Part shown: piece by piece, positions 1 through 4,963 of the stretch
How positions within the stretch are numbered: position 1 is the first letter of the stretch
How the letters are laid out: every line of letters starts with the position of its first letter
From: Desulfobacteraceae bacterium UBA2771
Lineage (GTDB): Bacteria; Desulfobacterota; Desulfobacteria; Desulfobacterales; Desulfosarcinaceae
Direction: 5' to 3'
Length of the DNA stretch: 6,959 bases
NCBI GenBank assembly: GCA_002352605.1
Contig: DEIP01000156.1
Span: forward strand, 1 to 6,959
Notes under the pieces: generated by a model
Databases searched by the model: none
What the model saw: only the letters and a program-made list of their open reading frames with translations
What the model was told of the DNA's origin: nothing
Program-made: the position numbers and the translations under genes

Positions 1-198
1 GCCAATTCTGCAAAGTTATTTTTGCGCGAACCCTTAGCGAATGGAATCCTAAATGGACCCATCGTTAATGGCAGATTTGTCGGTTTGGCTTTTTCATTCC
101 AGTCGACTGTGGTAAGGGAAGCGGCAACGATGGGGCGTATCGGGCGTCCCATGCCGATGGTTTCATAAAACCCGATATCTGCAGGCTGGAACACGCAT
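1..198. other. Unassigned left edge upstream of aroB
   Basis: No gene can be assigned here. The + frame starting at base 1 stays open from the window edge to a TAA at 166-168, so this could be the last 55 codons of a gene that begins outside the window. The - strand is also open, from an ATG at 152 to the edge, with no convincing ribosome binding site. Neither translation was recognised. With both strands open over so short a stretch, coding potential cannot be decided. No good promoter for aroB was seen. Confidence 0.3.
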
Positions 199-200
199 AT

Positions 201-224
201 GCATTCCCACGCACTGAGCGTGGG
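201..224. repeat. REP-like palindrome
   Basis: The sequence GCATT is followed by CCCACGC (206-212), a five-base ACTGA loop (213-217) and GCGTGGG (218-224), a perfect 7-bp stem. A GCATTCCCACGC...GCGTGGGAA unit of this form is a widely dispersed REP-type palindrome in many Gram-negative genomes; that resemblance is from memory and is inference here. It sits immediately before aroB and inside the longest possible reading frame of that gene, which argues for the downstream start codon. It could also act as a hairpin in the aroB leader. Confidence 0.45.
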
Positions 225-246
225 TGAAAAAAACGATGGTGAGCTT

Positions 247-1281
247 ATGCAAAAGTTATTGGTCGAAGGTGCATCCGGATCCTCCCGGATCCTGGTGGGG
301 GAGTCCATTGAAAATCTGAAAAATTATATTGACCCGCGCCGTACGGTGATCATTACTGACGGCACGGTCAGCAGGCTTTACCGGCAACAGTTTCCCGTCG
401 GTCCGATCGTTTCCATCGGTTTGGGGGAGAGGATCAAAACCCTGGAAACGGTGACGACCATTTTCAGCCGGCTGGTGGACCTTGAGGCGGACCGGTCTAC
501 CTTCATTCTGGGCGTTGGTGGCGGCATCGTCTGCGATATCGCCGGATTCGTGGCTTCTACCTACATGCGGGGGGAGCGCTTCGGTTTTGTCGCTACCACA
601 TTGCTGGCGCAGGTGGATGCCAGCGTGGGGGGTAAAAACGGGGTGAATTTCGGCGGGTACAAGAATATGGTGGGGGTGTTCAATCAGCCCGAATTTGTGA
701 TCTGCGACATGGCGCTGCTCAAAACCCTGCCTGTCCGGGAGATTTTGTGCGGCTTTGCGGAGATCATCAAGCATGGGGCCATCGCCGATGGCCCCATGCT
801 TGATTTTCTCGAGAACCACCGGGATGCCGCGCTGGATTTGGAGAGCTCCATCGTTGAGCATGTCGTTTATCGATCGGTGGAGATCAAGGCCGGGGTGGTC
901 ACCCGTGACGAACGGGAACATGGCGAGCGGCGCAAGCTGAACTTCGGGCACACCTTCGGCCATGCCATAGAAAAACTCACCGGCATTCCCCACGGCGAAG
1001 CCGTGGGGATCGGCATGGTCCTGGCCGCCAACCTGTCTGTTGAAAAAGGGATGCTGGCCCGAAATGACGCCAATCGTCTCGAGAAGATTATCCACGGCTT
1101 CGGGCTGCCGGTCCATTCTCCCGTGGATGTTTCGTCCATGCTGGCGGCCATGAGAAAAGACAAAAAGCGTGAAGGAGACCGGATCCATTTTGTTTTTCTG
1201 GATGCCTTGGGCAGTGCCCGCGTGGAAGAGATCGAATTTGAAGAACTTTATCGCCTGGCCAAGGCGGCCCGGATTGGTTAG
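247..1281 (+). CDS. aroB: 3-dehydroquinate synthase
   Basis: Converts DAHP to 3-dehydroquinate, the second step of the shikimate pathway, using NAD+ and a divalent metal in the cytoplasm. Residue numbers count from the ATG at 247 (344 aa; the family is usually about 340-370). Visible motifs are GE..K (60-64), the NAD-binding GVGGG (89-93), TTLLAQVDASVGGK (133-146), KNMVG (155-159), the metal-ligand Glu172 in GFAEIIKHG, GHTFGHA (234-240) with metal-ligand His235 and catalytic His239, and HGEAV with ligand His249. An upstream in-frame ATG at 199 would add 16 residues, but these overlap a REP-like palindrome and extend beyond the usual family start; ATG 247 has only a weak, close GGTGA (238-242). 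The motif usually read GGKT.VN is GGKNGVN here. Two strong inverted repeats lie inside the gene. The next gene starts 13 bases downstream, probably in one operon. Confidence 0.93.
   Translation: MQKLLVEGASGSSRILVGESIENLKNYIDPRRTVIITDGTVSRLYRQQFPVGPIVSIGLGERIKTLETVTTIFSRLVDLEADRSTFILGVGGGIVCDIAGFVASTYMRGERFGFVATTLLAQVDASVGGKNGVNFGGYKNMVGVFNQPEFVICDMALLKTLPVREILCGFAEIIKHGAIADGPMLDFLENHRDAALDLESSIVEHVVYRSVEIKAGVVTRDEREHGERRKLNFGHTFGHAIEKLTGIPHGEAVGIGMVLAANLSVEKGMLARNDANRLEKIIHGFGLPVHSPVDVSSMLAAMRKDKKREGDRIHFVFLDALGSARVEEIEFEELYRLAKAARIG
766..804. repeat. Perfect 18-bp inverted repeat inside aroB
   Basis: Arms ATCAAGCATGGGGCCATC (766-783) and GATGGCCCCATGCTTGAT (787-804) are exact reverse complements separated by a three-base GCC loop. 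The stretch encodes the IIKHGAIADGPMLD region just after metal-ligand Glu172 of AroB, so it is coding DNA that is also an almost ideal hairpin or cruciform. A short T run (804-807) follows the right arm, so the + strand RNA has the outline of an intrinsic terminator. Function is unknown. It also explains why the opposite strand encodes nearly the same peptide. Confidence 0.9.
987..1009. repeat. 10-bp hairpin over the HGEA codons of aroB
   Basis: TCCCCACGGC (987-996) and GCCGTGGGGA (1000-1009) pair perfectly around a GAA loop. It encodes IPHGEAVG, which holds metal-ligand His249. No T run follows. The codons for this conserved motif readily form such a stem, so it may be incidental. Confidence 0.7.
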
Positions 1282-1294
1282 GTGATCGCATTTT

Positions 1295-2389
1295 ATGCGT
1301 ATTCTTTTAATGGAGTCTTTTTACGGTGGTTCCCACCGTGATTTTGCCCTGGGGCTGGCCGCTCACACTCGCCACGACATTCATGTGGTGACGCTTCCCG
1401 CCCGCTTCTGGAAATGGCGCATGCGCGGTGCCGCGCTTCACTTTGCCCGCACCATCGACAACCTCTCCTCCTTTCACGGGCTGATTGCCACCGATTTGAT
1501 GAGCCTGTCCGATTTCACCGCGATGTGCGGCGGTCGCCGCCCGCCGGCACTGGTCTATTTCCATGAGAACCAACTGACCTATCCCCTGGCGCCGGGGGAG
1601 CGGATGGACCTGCAGTTTGGCTTCACCGACATCACCACGGCCCTTTGCGCGGATCGGATTCTGTTCAATTCACGATTTCATCTCGATCAATTCTTGAGCA
1701 CCCTTCCCGGTTTCATCAACCGGATGCCGGAGTTCAAGCCCTTGTGGGCCGTCGAGACTATCCGCAATAAGGCCGGTGTGCTTTACCCGGGATGTCGGTT
1801 TGATGCCGACTTGCCGGCATTGTCGCCGCCCCCTGCGGGCCCGCCGCTGGTGGTCTGGAATCACCGGTGGGAGTTCGACAAGAACCCGGAAGAATTTTTT
1901 GACGCCCTTGATCGGGTGGACCGAATGGGGGTCGATTTCAGACTGGCCCTCCTGGGTGAGAACAATCAGGTGGTACCCAAGGCGTTTTTAAAGGCAAAAT
2001 CCCGTTTTCGTGAAAAGATCGTGCGGTACGGCTATACAAAATCGAGGGATGATTATGTGGATTGGCTCCGGAAGGGATTTGTCGCAGTGAGTACGGCCAA
2101 CCAGGAAAACTTCGGCATCGCCATGGTTGAAGCCATGCGACACGGTTGCCTGCCGCTGCTGCCCAATCGGCTTTCCTACCCGGAAATCCTTCCCAAAGAG
2201 TTTCATGCGGATTTTCTTTATCGCAGCCAGGATGATCTGGTGCAAAAATTGGCGATGATGTTGCTTCACCCGGATCGTTTTGTCGCACAGCGATCGGTAC
2301 TGTCGGATATGATGGCCCGCTATGCCTGGGCGTCGGTCATTGACCGGTACGACCGGGAACTGGAATTGCTTTCGATGATTGGGAATTGA
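1295..2389 (+). CDS. QTMAN/DUF3524-type glycosyltransferase, probable tRNA-queuosine mannosyltransferase homologue
   Basis: A 364-residue cytoplasmic glycosyltransferase of the GT-B fold. The N-terminal half matches the DUF3524 (QTMAN N-terminal) pattern: start MRILLMESFYGGSHRDF (1-17), LPARFWKWRMRG (34-45), YFHENQLTYP (88-97) and FNSRFH (124-129). The C-terminal half is a GT4-type donor domain with WNHRWEFDKNPE (188-199), LLGE (219-222) and an E-x7-E element, Glu271 to Glu279, in QENFGIAMVEAM. The animal family member (GTDC1/QTMAN) adds mannose to queuosine at the wobble base of tRNA-Asp. That the bacterial protein uses the same substrate is inference; another nucleoside or sugar is possible. 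No signal peptide or membrane segment is seen. GGTGAT at 1281-1286 is a weak ribosome binding site. It lies 13 bases after aroB. Confidence 0.82.
   Translation: MRILLMESFYGGSHRDFALGLAAHTRHDIHVVTLPARFWKWRMRGAALHFARTIDNLSSFHGLIATDLMSLSDFTAMCGGRRPPALVYFHENQLTYPLAPGERMDLQFGFTDITTALCADRILFNSRFHLDQFLSTLPGFINRMPEFKPLWAVETIRNKAGVLYPGCRFDADLPALSPPPAGPPLVVWNHRWEFDKNPEEFFDALDRVDRMGVDFRLALLGENNQVVPKAFLKAKSRFREKIVRYGYTKSRDDYVDWLRKGFVAVSTANQENFGIAMVEAMRHGCLPLLPNRLSYPEILPKEFHADFLYRSQDDLVQKLAMMLLHPDRFVAQRSVLSDMMARYAWASVIDRYDRELELLSMIGN
1323..1339. repeat. 7-bp hairpin near the start of the glycosyltransferase gene
   Basis: ACGGTGG (1323-1329) and CCACCGT (1333-1339) pair perfectly around a TTC loop, 28 bases after the ATG, over the YGGSHR codons. 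GATTTTG follows. An early hairpin of this kind could slow initiation or elongation, but it may simply reflect the codons used for a conserved motif. Confidence 0.5.
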
Positions 2390-2525
2390 CCGATCATGGG
2401 ATTGTGGGATTTTGAAACGAGTACAATTTCAGGGGGCATCAGGTTTTATGGCAGGGCCGATGACCGAAAGCCCGGGAATGATGGGCCATGTTCGTGGAGA
2501 ACTGCTGAACATCTGTCCTTGGTCA

Positions 2526-2554
2526 TTGACACCATGGGCGGACGTTCCTATATT
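2526..2554 (+). promoter_or_regulatory. Near-consensus sigma70-type promoter for the peptidyl-prolyl isomerase gene
   Basis: A perfect -35 hexamer TTGACA (2526-2531) and a five-of-six -10 hexamer TATATT (2549-2554) are separated by exactly 17 bases. Transcription would start near 2561, giving a leader of about 68 bases before the ATG at 2629. The -35 TTGACA has an inverted copy, TGTCAA, at 2554-2559, so the two halves flank the core promoter and could be an operator; this may be chance. Confidence 0.7.
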
Positions 2555-2577
2555 GTCAAAACTCGAAGTAATCCGTT

Positions 2578-2604
2578 CCACGTCCCCGTACGGCGTGGTT
2601 TTTT
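2578..2604 (+). terminator. Hairpin plus six-T run in the leader of the isomerase gene
   Basis: CCACG (2578-2582) pairs with CGTGG (2594-2598). After one bulged T, CC (2584-2585) can pair with GG (2592-2593), leaving a six-base loop. TTTTTT (2599-2604) follows directly. The shape is that of an intrinsic terminator, and no other candidate ends the aroB-glycosyltransferase transcript. It lies downstream of the predicted isomerase promoter and 24 bases before the start codon, so it could also attenuate isomerase transcription. Confidence 0.45.
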
Positions 2605-2617
2605 CATTCAATGCACA

Positions 2618-2622
2618 AGGAG
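2618..2622 (+). promoter_or_regulatory. Ribosome binding site that fixes the isomerase start
   Basis: AGGAG lies six bases before the ATG at 2629. The alternative in-frame ATG at 2611 lies upstream of this site and has nothing comparable ahead of it, so 2629 is preferred. Confidence 0.85.
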
Positions 2623-2628
2623 AAATCG

Positions 2629-3153
2629 ATGTCGAATCAAAAGGAGTGTTACCAGGAAAAAATTGACCGGGCCACGGCAGTATTCGAGACCAATATGGGC
2701 ACCTTCGAGGCCGAGTTATACGCCAAGGAGTGTCCCGAGACCGTGTGGAATTTCATCAACCTGGCCGAAGGCCGGCAGGAGACCGCCAGGGGCGGAAACT
2801 ATTTTGACGGGTTGGGCTTTCACCGGGTTATCGAAGGCTTCATGATTCAGGGCGGCTGCCCCTTCGGCAACGGCACCGGCGGCCCGGGCTACCAATTCAA
2901 AGATGAGTTTGACCCCAACCTCAGGCACGATGGCGCTGGTGTGCTGTCCATGGCCAATGCCGGTCCGGGCACCAACGGCAGCCAGTTTTTTGTGACCCTG
3001 GCACCCACTTCCCATCTAAACGACCGCCACTCGGTATTCGGCAAAGTGACCGAAGGACTCGACGTGGTGATGAAGATCGGTGCCGTGGCCACCGGTCCCA
3101 TGGACAAACCGAAAGAACCAATACTCATGGAGAAGGTGACCATCCGGCGATAG
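2629..3153 (+). CDS. Cytoplasmic cyclophilin-type peptidyl-prolyl cis-trans isomerase
   Basis: A 174-residue single-domain cyclophilin that catalyses cis-trans isomerisation of Xaa-Pro bonds during folding. Catalytic-site residues line up with human cyclophilin A without gaps in each segment: FHR with Arg66 (human Arg55), Phe71, Met72 and Gln74 in FMIQGG, Ala109-Asn110-Ala111 in MANAGPGTNGSQFF, Gln119, Phe121, Leu130 and His134. The human Trp121 position is His129, so weak cyclosporin A binding is expected, as for many bacterial cyclophilins. There is no signal peptide, which makes it PpiB-like rather than periplasmic PpiA-like. It has its own promoter at 2526-2554 and an AGGAG site. pepA follows after about 92 bases with no terminator between, so read-through into pepA is likely. 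Confidence 0.95.
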   Translation: MSNQKECYQEKIDRATAVFETNMGTFEAELYAKECPETVWNFINLAEGRQETARGGNYFDGLGFHRVIEGFMIQGGCPFGNGTGGPGYQFKDEFDPNLRHDGAGVLSMANAGPGTNGSQFFVTLAPTSHLNDRHSVFGKVTEGLDVVMKIGAVATGPMDKPKEPILMEKVTIRR

Positions 3154-3230
3154 CGCCGGTGGCCCTGGCTTAACGGATGCATCGCCAGAGCAATCAACCG
3201 CTTGTCCCGTCTTTTCAGCGGAGCAAGCCA

Positions 3231-3236
3231 AGAGGG
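3231..3236 (+). promoter_or_regulatory. Ribosome binding site that fixes the pepA start
   Basis: AGAGGG touches the in-frame ATG at 3237 directly, too close to serve it, but lies nine bases before the ATG at 3246. The latter start gives the MLELKAVNL opening. A further in-frame ATG at 3177 has no such site and would add 23 residues without family character. Confidence 0.65.
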
Positions 3237-3245
3237 ATGAAAAGC

Positions 3246-4715
3246 ATGCTTGAATTAAAAGCCGTCAACTTGAAACGCGCGAAGGTGGACACCCTGGTGG
3301 TGCCCGTGTGTGAGGATCGTGAGATTCATACCGGCAAGACATTGAAGTCACTGAGTGCTGCCGCCAAAGCATTGGCGGAGTTCAAGGGTAAAAAAGGCGA
3401 CGTCCTCACCTTATTTCAACCCGCTGAAACCTGCATCAACCGGGTCCTCTTTTTCGGGCTTGGAAATGCCGAAAGCTTGAGCGGCGAAACCTTCAGGGCC
3501 TTTGCCGGTCGGGCGGTGAAATTCTGCATCGATGCCGGCCTGCCCACCATGACCATTGCCACGCCGTCCGTCGCCGATTTGAAAATCGATGCCGAAACCA
3601 TTTTCAGAACACTCATGGAAGGGGTCGGTCTGGGCAATCACATCTTTGACCGATACAAGCAGGACAAAGAGAAGAAACCGGTCAAAACAGTGGTTCTCAT
3701 GGCCACTGCTGCTCAGAAGAAGACCTATTCCGGTCTGGCCGAATCCGTTGCGGTCGTATGCGGCGCCAGCGTCATGGCCAGGGAGTGGGTCACGATGCCA
3801 TCCAACGACAAGCGGCCGGAAGTCTTCGCCGAGATGATCCGGAAGGCCGTCCAGTCAACGGGGTTGAAGATCAGGGTTATGGATGACCGGTGGCTGGAAA
3901 AGCAGCAATTCGGCGCCATGCTGGCTGTGGGCCAGGGAAGCAACGCCAAACCCCGCCTCGTTACCGTGGAATACGCACCCAGGGGCGCCAAGAAAACGGT
4001 TGTCCTCGTTGGCAAGGGGGTCACCTTCGATTCGGGTGGTATCAACCTGAAGCCCTCCGGCAGCATCGAGACCATGAAGATGGACATGTCCGGCGCGGCT
4101 GCCGTGGCCGGTACCATGCTGGCCATGGCCCGGCTCAAACCGAGCGTCAAGGTGGTCGGCGTCATGCCCCTGGTTGAAAACATGCCCTCGGGAGCGGCCA
4201 TTCGGCCGGGGGATATCATTCGATCCTACGAAGGAAAAACCATCGAGATCGGCAACACCGATGCCGAAGGGCGGCTGATCCTCATTGATGCCATGGCCTG
4301 GGCCATCAAGCAGTACAAGCCGGACACCATGATCGACCTGGCCACCCTTACCGGTGCCTGCGTCGTCGCCCTGGGAGAGAAGATCGCCGGCGTATTCTCC
4401 AAAGACCCGGAACTGGCCGATGCCATCGTGGCTTCCGGGAAAAAGACATTCGAGCGCTGCTGGCAGTTGCCATTGCCTGAGGATTACAAGGAGCTGCTGA
4501 AAAACGAGTTTGCCGACTTGAACAACATAAGCAGCGGCCGTTGGGGAGGGGCCATCACCGCGGCCCTGTTCCTGTCCGAATTCGTCGGCGACACGCGCTG
4601 GGCACATATCGACATCGCCGGGCCGGCCTGGGCCAAGAAGGCATCGGACTACTGCGGGGCCGGCGGAACCGGGTTCGGTGTGCGGCTGTTGTGCGATTTG
4701 ATCGAGACGCTCTGA
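3246..4715 (+). CDS. pepA: Leucyl (M17) aminopeptidase
   Basis: A cytoplasmic two-metal aminopeptidase that removes N-terminal residues from peptides, normally as a hexamer. The protein is 489 aa, close to the usual 480-510. An N-terminal M17 domain (about 1-150) is followed by the catalytic M17 domain (about 165-485). Metal and catalytic residues are complete and keep one constant offset of 13 from E. coli PepA: Lys257 and Asp262 in GKGVTFDSGG, Lys269, Asp280, then Asp339, Glu341 and Arg343 in the signature NTDAEGRL (337-344). LTGACVVALG (368-377) is also typical. E. coli PepA additionally binds DNA in Xer recombination and carAB control; nothing here tells whether this one does. It lies downstream of the isomerase gene, probably on the same transcript, and ends in a strong terminator. 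Confidence 0.97.
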   Translation: MLELKAVNLKRAKVDTLVVPVCEDREIHTGKTLKSLSAAAKALAEFKGKKGDVLTLFQPAETCINRVLFFGLGNAESLSGETFRAFAGRAVKFCIDAGLPTMTIATPSVADLKIDAETIFRTLMEGVGLGNHIFDRYKQDKEKKPVKTVVLMATAAQKKTYSGLAESVAVVCGASVMAREWVTMPSNDKRPEVFAEMIRKAVQSTGLKIRVMDDRWLEKQQFGAMLAVGQGSNAKPRLVTVEYAPRGAKKTVVLVGKGVTFDSGGINLKPSGSIETMKMDMSGAAAVAGTMLAMARLKPSVKVVGVMPLVENMPSGAAIRPGDIIRSYEGKTIEIGNTDAEGRLILIDAMAWAIKQYKPDTMIDLATLTGACVVALGEKIAGVFSKDPELADAIVASGKKTFERCWQLPLPEDYKELLKNEFADLNNISSGRWGGAITAALFLSEFVGDTRWAHIDIAGPAWAKKASDYCGAGGTGFGVRLLCDLIETL

Positions 4716-4778
4716 TTGGAATTGAGGAATTGAAGGGGCGGCGATTGGCCGCGGGCGACATGATGACTGATGAATGAA

Positions 4779-4811
4779 AACGGCCGGGTTGGTTCCCGGC
4801 CGTTCTATTTT
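4779..4811. terminator. Intrinsic terminator of pepA, probably bidirectional
   Basis: AACGGCCGGG (4779-4788) and CCCGGCCGTT (4795-4804) form a perfect 10-bp stem around a TTGGTT loop, followed by the T-rich CTATTTT (4805-4811). Before the stem the + strand carries AAAA, which reads as TTTT after the stem on the - strand. The same hairpin could therefore also stop transcripts of the convergent - strand genes. Confidence 0.88.
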
Positions 4812-4963
4812 GGGGCCCCGGAAAAATTACAGCAATTCTGAAAAAAATGGTGGGCGGGACAGATGCGAATTCCCTCACGGCTGGTTCGATCCCAACCGTT
4901 TCCCCGGTAGAATTGAACGGCGGCGGCTTCTTGAAAAGGGGCCTTCAGGTAGGGATGTAAAAA
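4812..4963. other. Convergent intergenic junction with no confident gene
   Basis: This stretch separates pepA from the convergent AT-rich genes. It stays GC-rich up to about 4958 and then turns abruptly AT-rich. The palindrome GGGGCCCC lies at 4812-4819. A + strand frame of 37 codons runs from ATG 4847 to TAA 4958-4960 without a usable ribosome binding site; its translation was not recognised. CCGTT (4896-4900) and AACGG (4916-4920) could pair weakly. It may be a remnant of a gene or repeat left at an insertion point. Confidence 0.4.

Noticed and set aside
275..292. Direct repeat CCGGATCC-TC-CCGGATCC near the start of aroB
   Set aside because: Only 8 bases long, within coding sequence for a Gly/Ser-rich stretch; no reason to call it a functional repeat.
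256..1188. Long - strand frame of 310 codons across aroB
   Set aside because: It is antisense to a clearly conserved aroB; long shadow frames are common in GC-rich coding DNA, and part of its similarity to AroB comes from the perfect inverted repeat at 766-804.
2396..2845. + strand frames running from the 2390-2610 gap into the isomerase gene
   Set aside because: They overlap the isomerase coding sequence in other frames and lack ribosome binding sites; the gap is better explained by the promoter and hairpin.
3154..3230. Possible terminator or promoter between the isomerase gene and pepA
   Set aside because: GC-rich short complementary segments exist but no T run follows, and no paired -35/-10 hexamers were found.
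3855..4607. Long - strand frame of 250 codons across pepA
   Set aside because: Antisense shadow of a gene with complete M17 motifs; low-complexity His/Gly-rich translation, no ribosome binding site.
4848..4900. tRNA-like signal: TTCGATC flanked by GG/CC on the + strand, and CGCCCACCA followed by Ts on the - strand
   Set aside because: The T-arm has a mismatch, no matching acceptor, anticodon or D arm could be found on either strand, and the two signals are on opposite strands.
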